38,698 nucleotides of DNA from JALYNX01 sp963746905. GTDB lineage: Bacteria > Actinomycetota > Acidimicrobiia > Spongiisociales > ZC4RG35. Both the position numbers and the translations under genes were made by a program. Positions 38,644 to 38,698 of this stretch are shown here, piece after piece (position 1 is the stretch's first letter; each line of letters begins with the position of its first letter). Below the pieces are notes generated by a model. That model worked only from the letters and a program-made list of their open reading frames with translations. It was not told the origin of the DNA and did not search any database. The stretch covers positions 1-38,698 of the forward strand of contig CAVVCY010000007.1 in NCBI GenBank assembly GCA_963746905.1. The letters are read 5' to 3'.

Positions 38644-38698
38644 TCAGCCCGTGTTGCGCATCCCGGTGGCGATCCCGTTGACGGTTAGGAGCAGGGCG
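38644..38698 (-). CDS. ppc: Phosphoenolpyruvate carboxylase, C-terminal end only
   Basis: The last 17 complete codons on the minus strand read ALLLTVNGIATGMRNTG then TGA at 38644-38646. This is the very conserved C-terminus of PEP carboxylase (NGIAAGMRNTG), which helps bind the substrate loop. The rest lies beyond the window. It is upstream of upp on the same strand, with only the structured element between. Confidence 0.85.
   Translation of the reverse strand, partial: ALLLTVNGIATGMRNTG

Overview
The window is GC-rich, densely packed bacterial chromosome. Gene content and order point to a deep-branching actinobacterium, perhaps Acidimicrobiia-like; the lineage is an inference. The signs are the run rsmD-coaD-SepIVA-like-DUF177-rpmF-(plsX)-rnc-mutM-acyP-smc-ftsY, which follows the actinobacterial order known from mycobacteria, an InhA-type enoyl reductase, DUF3052, a DUF222/HNH (13E12-type) nuclease, many GTG/TTG starts and 1-4 nt stop/start overlaps. 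PlsX lies between rpmF and rnc, which is not the case in mycobacteria. No rRNA, tRNA, CRISPR, prophage or IS element was seen.

Layout. 1-644: 3' part of a methyltransferase. 645-1238: gene-free region rich in tetraloop hairpins, ending in a structured repeat. 1239-4109: two tandem PH/SHOCT membrane proteins and an acyl-CoA synthetase. 4244-5232 (-): HEAT-repeat protein and a small protein. 5351-6510: four-helix membrane protein and fabI. 6507-8288 (-): sensor histidine kinase. 8355-11680: hydrolase, membrane-anchored Mur ligase and D-Ala-D-Ala ligase, overlapping or closely spaced. 11742-12461 (-): RAM-domain protein, cold-shock-like protein and rpmB. 12584-25530: the recG to cdd housekeeping block on +, interrupted by one minus-strand membrane protein (18642-19448). 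25533-27602 (-): DUF3052, PPOX-fold protein and an HNH nuclease behind an apparent LexA box. 27683-34722 (-): one compact run, read in order argF', argAB, argC, deoA, etfB, etfA and a membrane protein, with a CYTH protein just upstream. 35711-36883: rhodanese-E1 protein. 36880-38558 (-): upp, an alkyltransferase-like protein and a SIMPL lipoprotein, with the C-terminus of ppc at the right edge.

Main points. (1) The arginine genes encode an N-acetylornithine carbamoyltransferase, a fused N-acetylglutamate synthase/kinase and ArgC, in the order I recall from Xanthomonas. This implies the N-acetylcitrulline route of arginine synthesis in an actinobacterium. (2) The HNH nuclease has a perfect CGAACRNRYGTTYC SOS box over a predicted -10 whose start site falls on the ATG. 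(3) A 63-nt element occurs twice (1147-1209 and, inverted, 38577-38639). Each copy lies just upstream of a start codon in the same orientation, and the two differ by pair-preserving substitutions, so it looks like a structured RNA. (4) 700-1125 carries four C(UUCG)G hairpins and other stems and is a candidate non-coding RNA. (5) Six TACGTNN heptads stand in phase at 12012-12053. (6) The Mur ligase has membrane helices where MurF has its UDP-substrate domain, and is coupled to a Ddl. All family calls come from reading translated sequence and remembered homologues; no database search was run.
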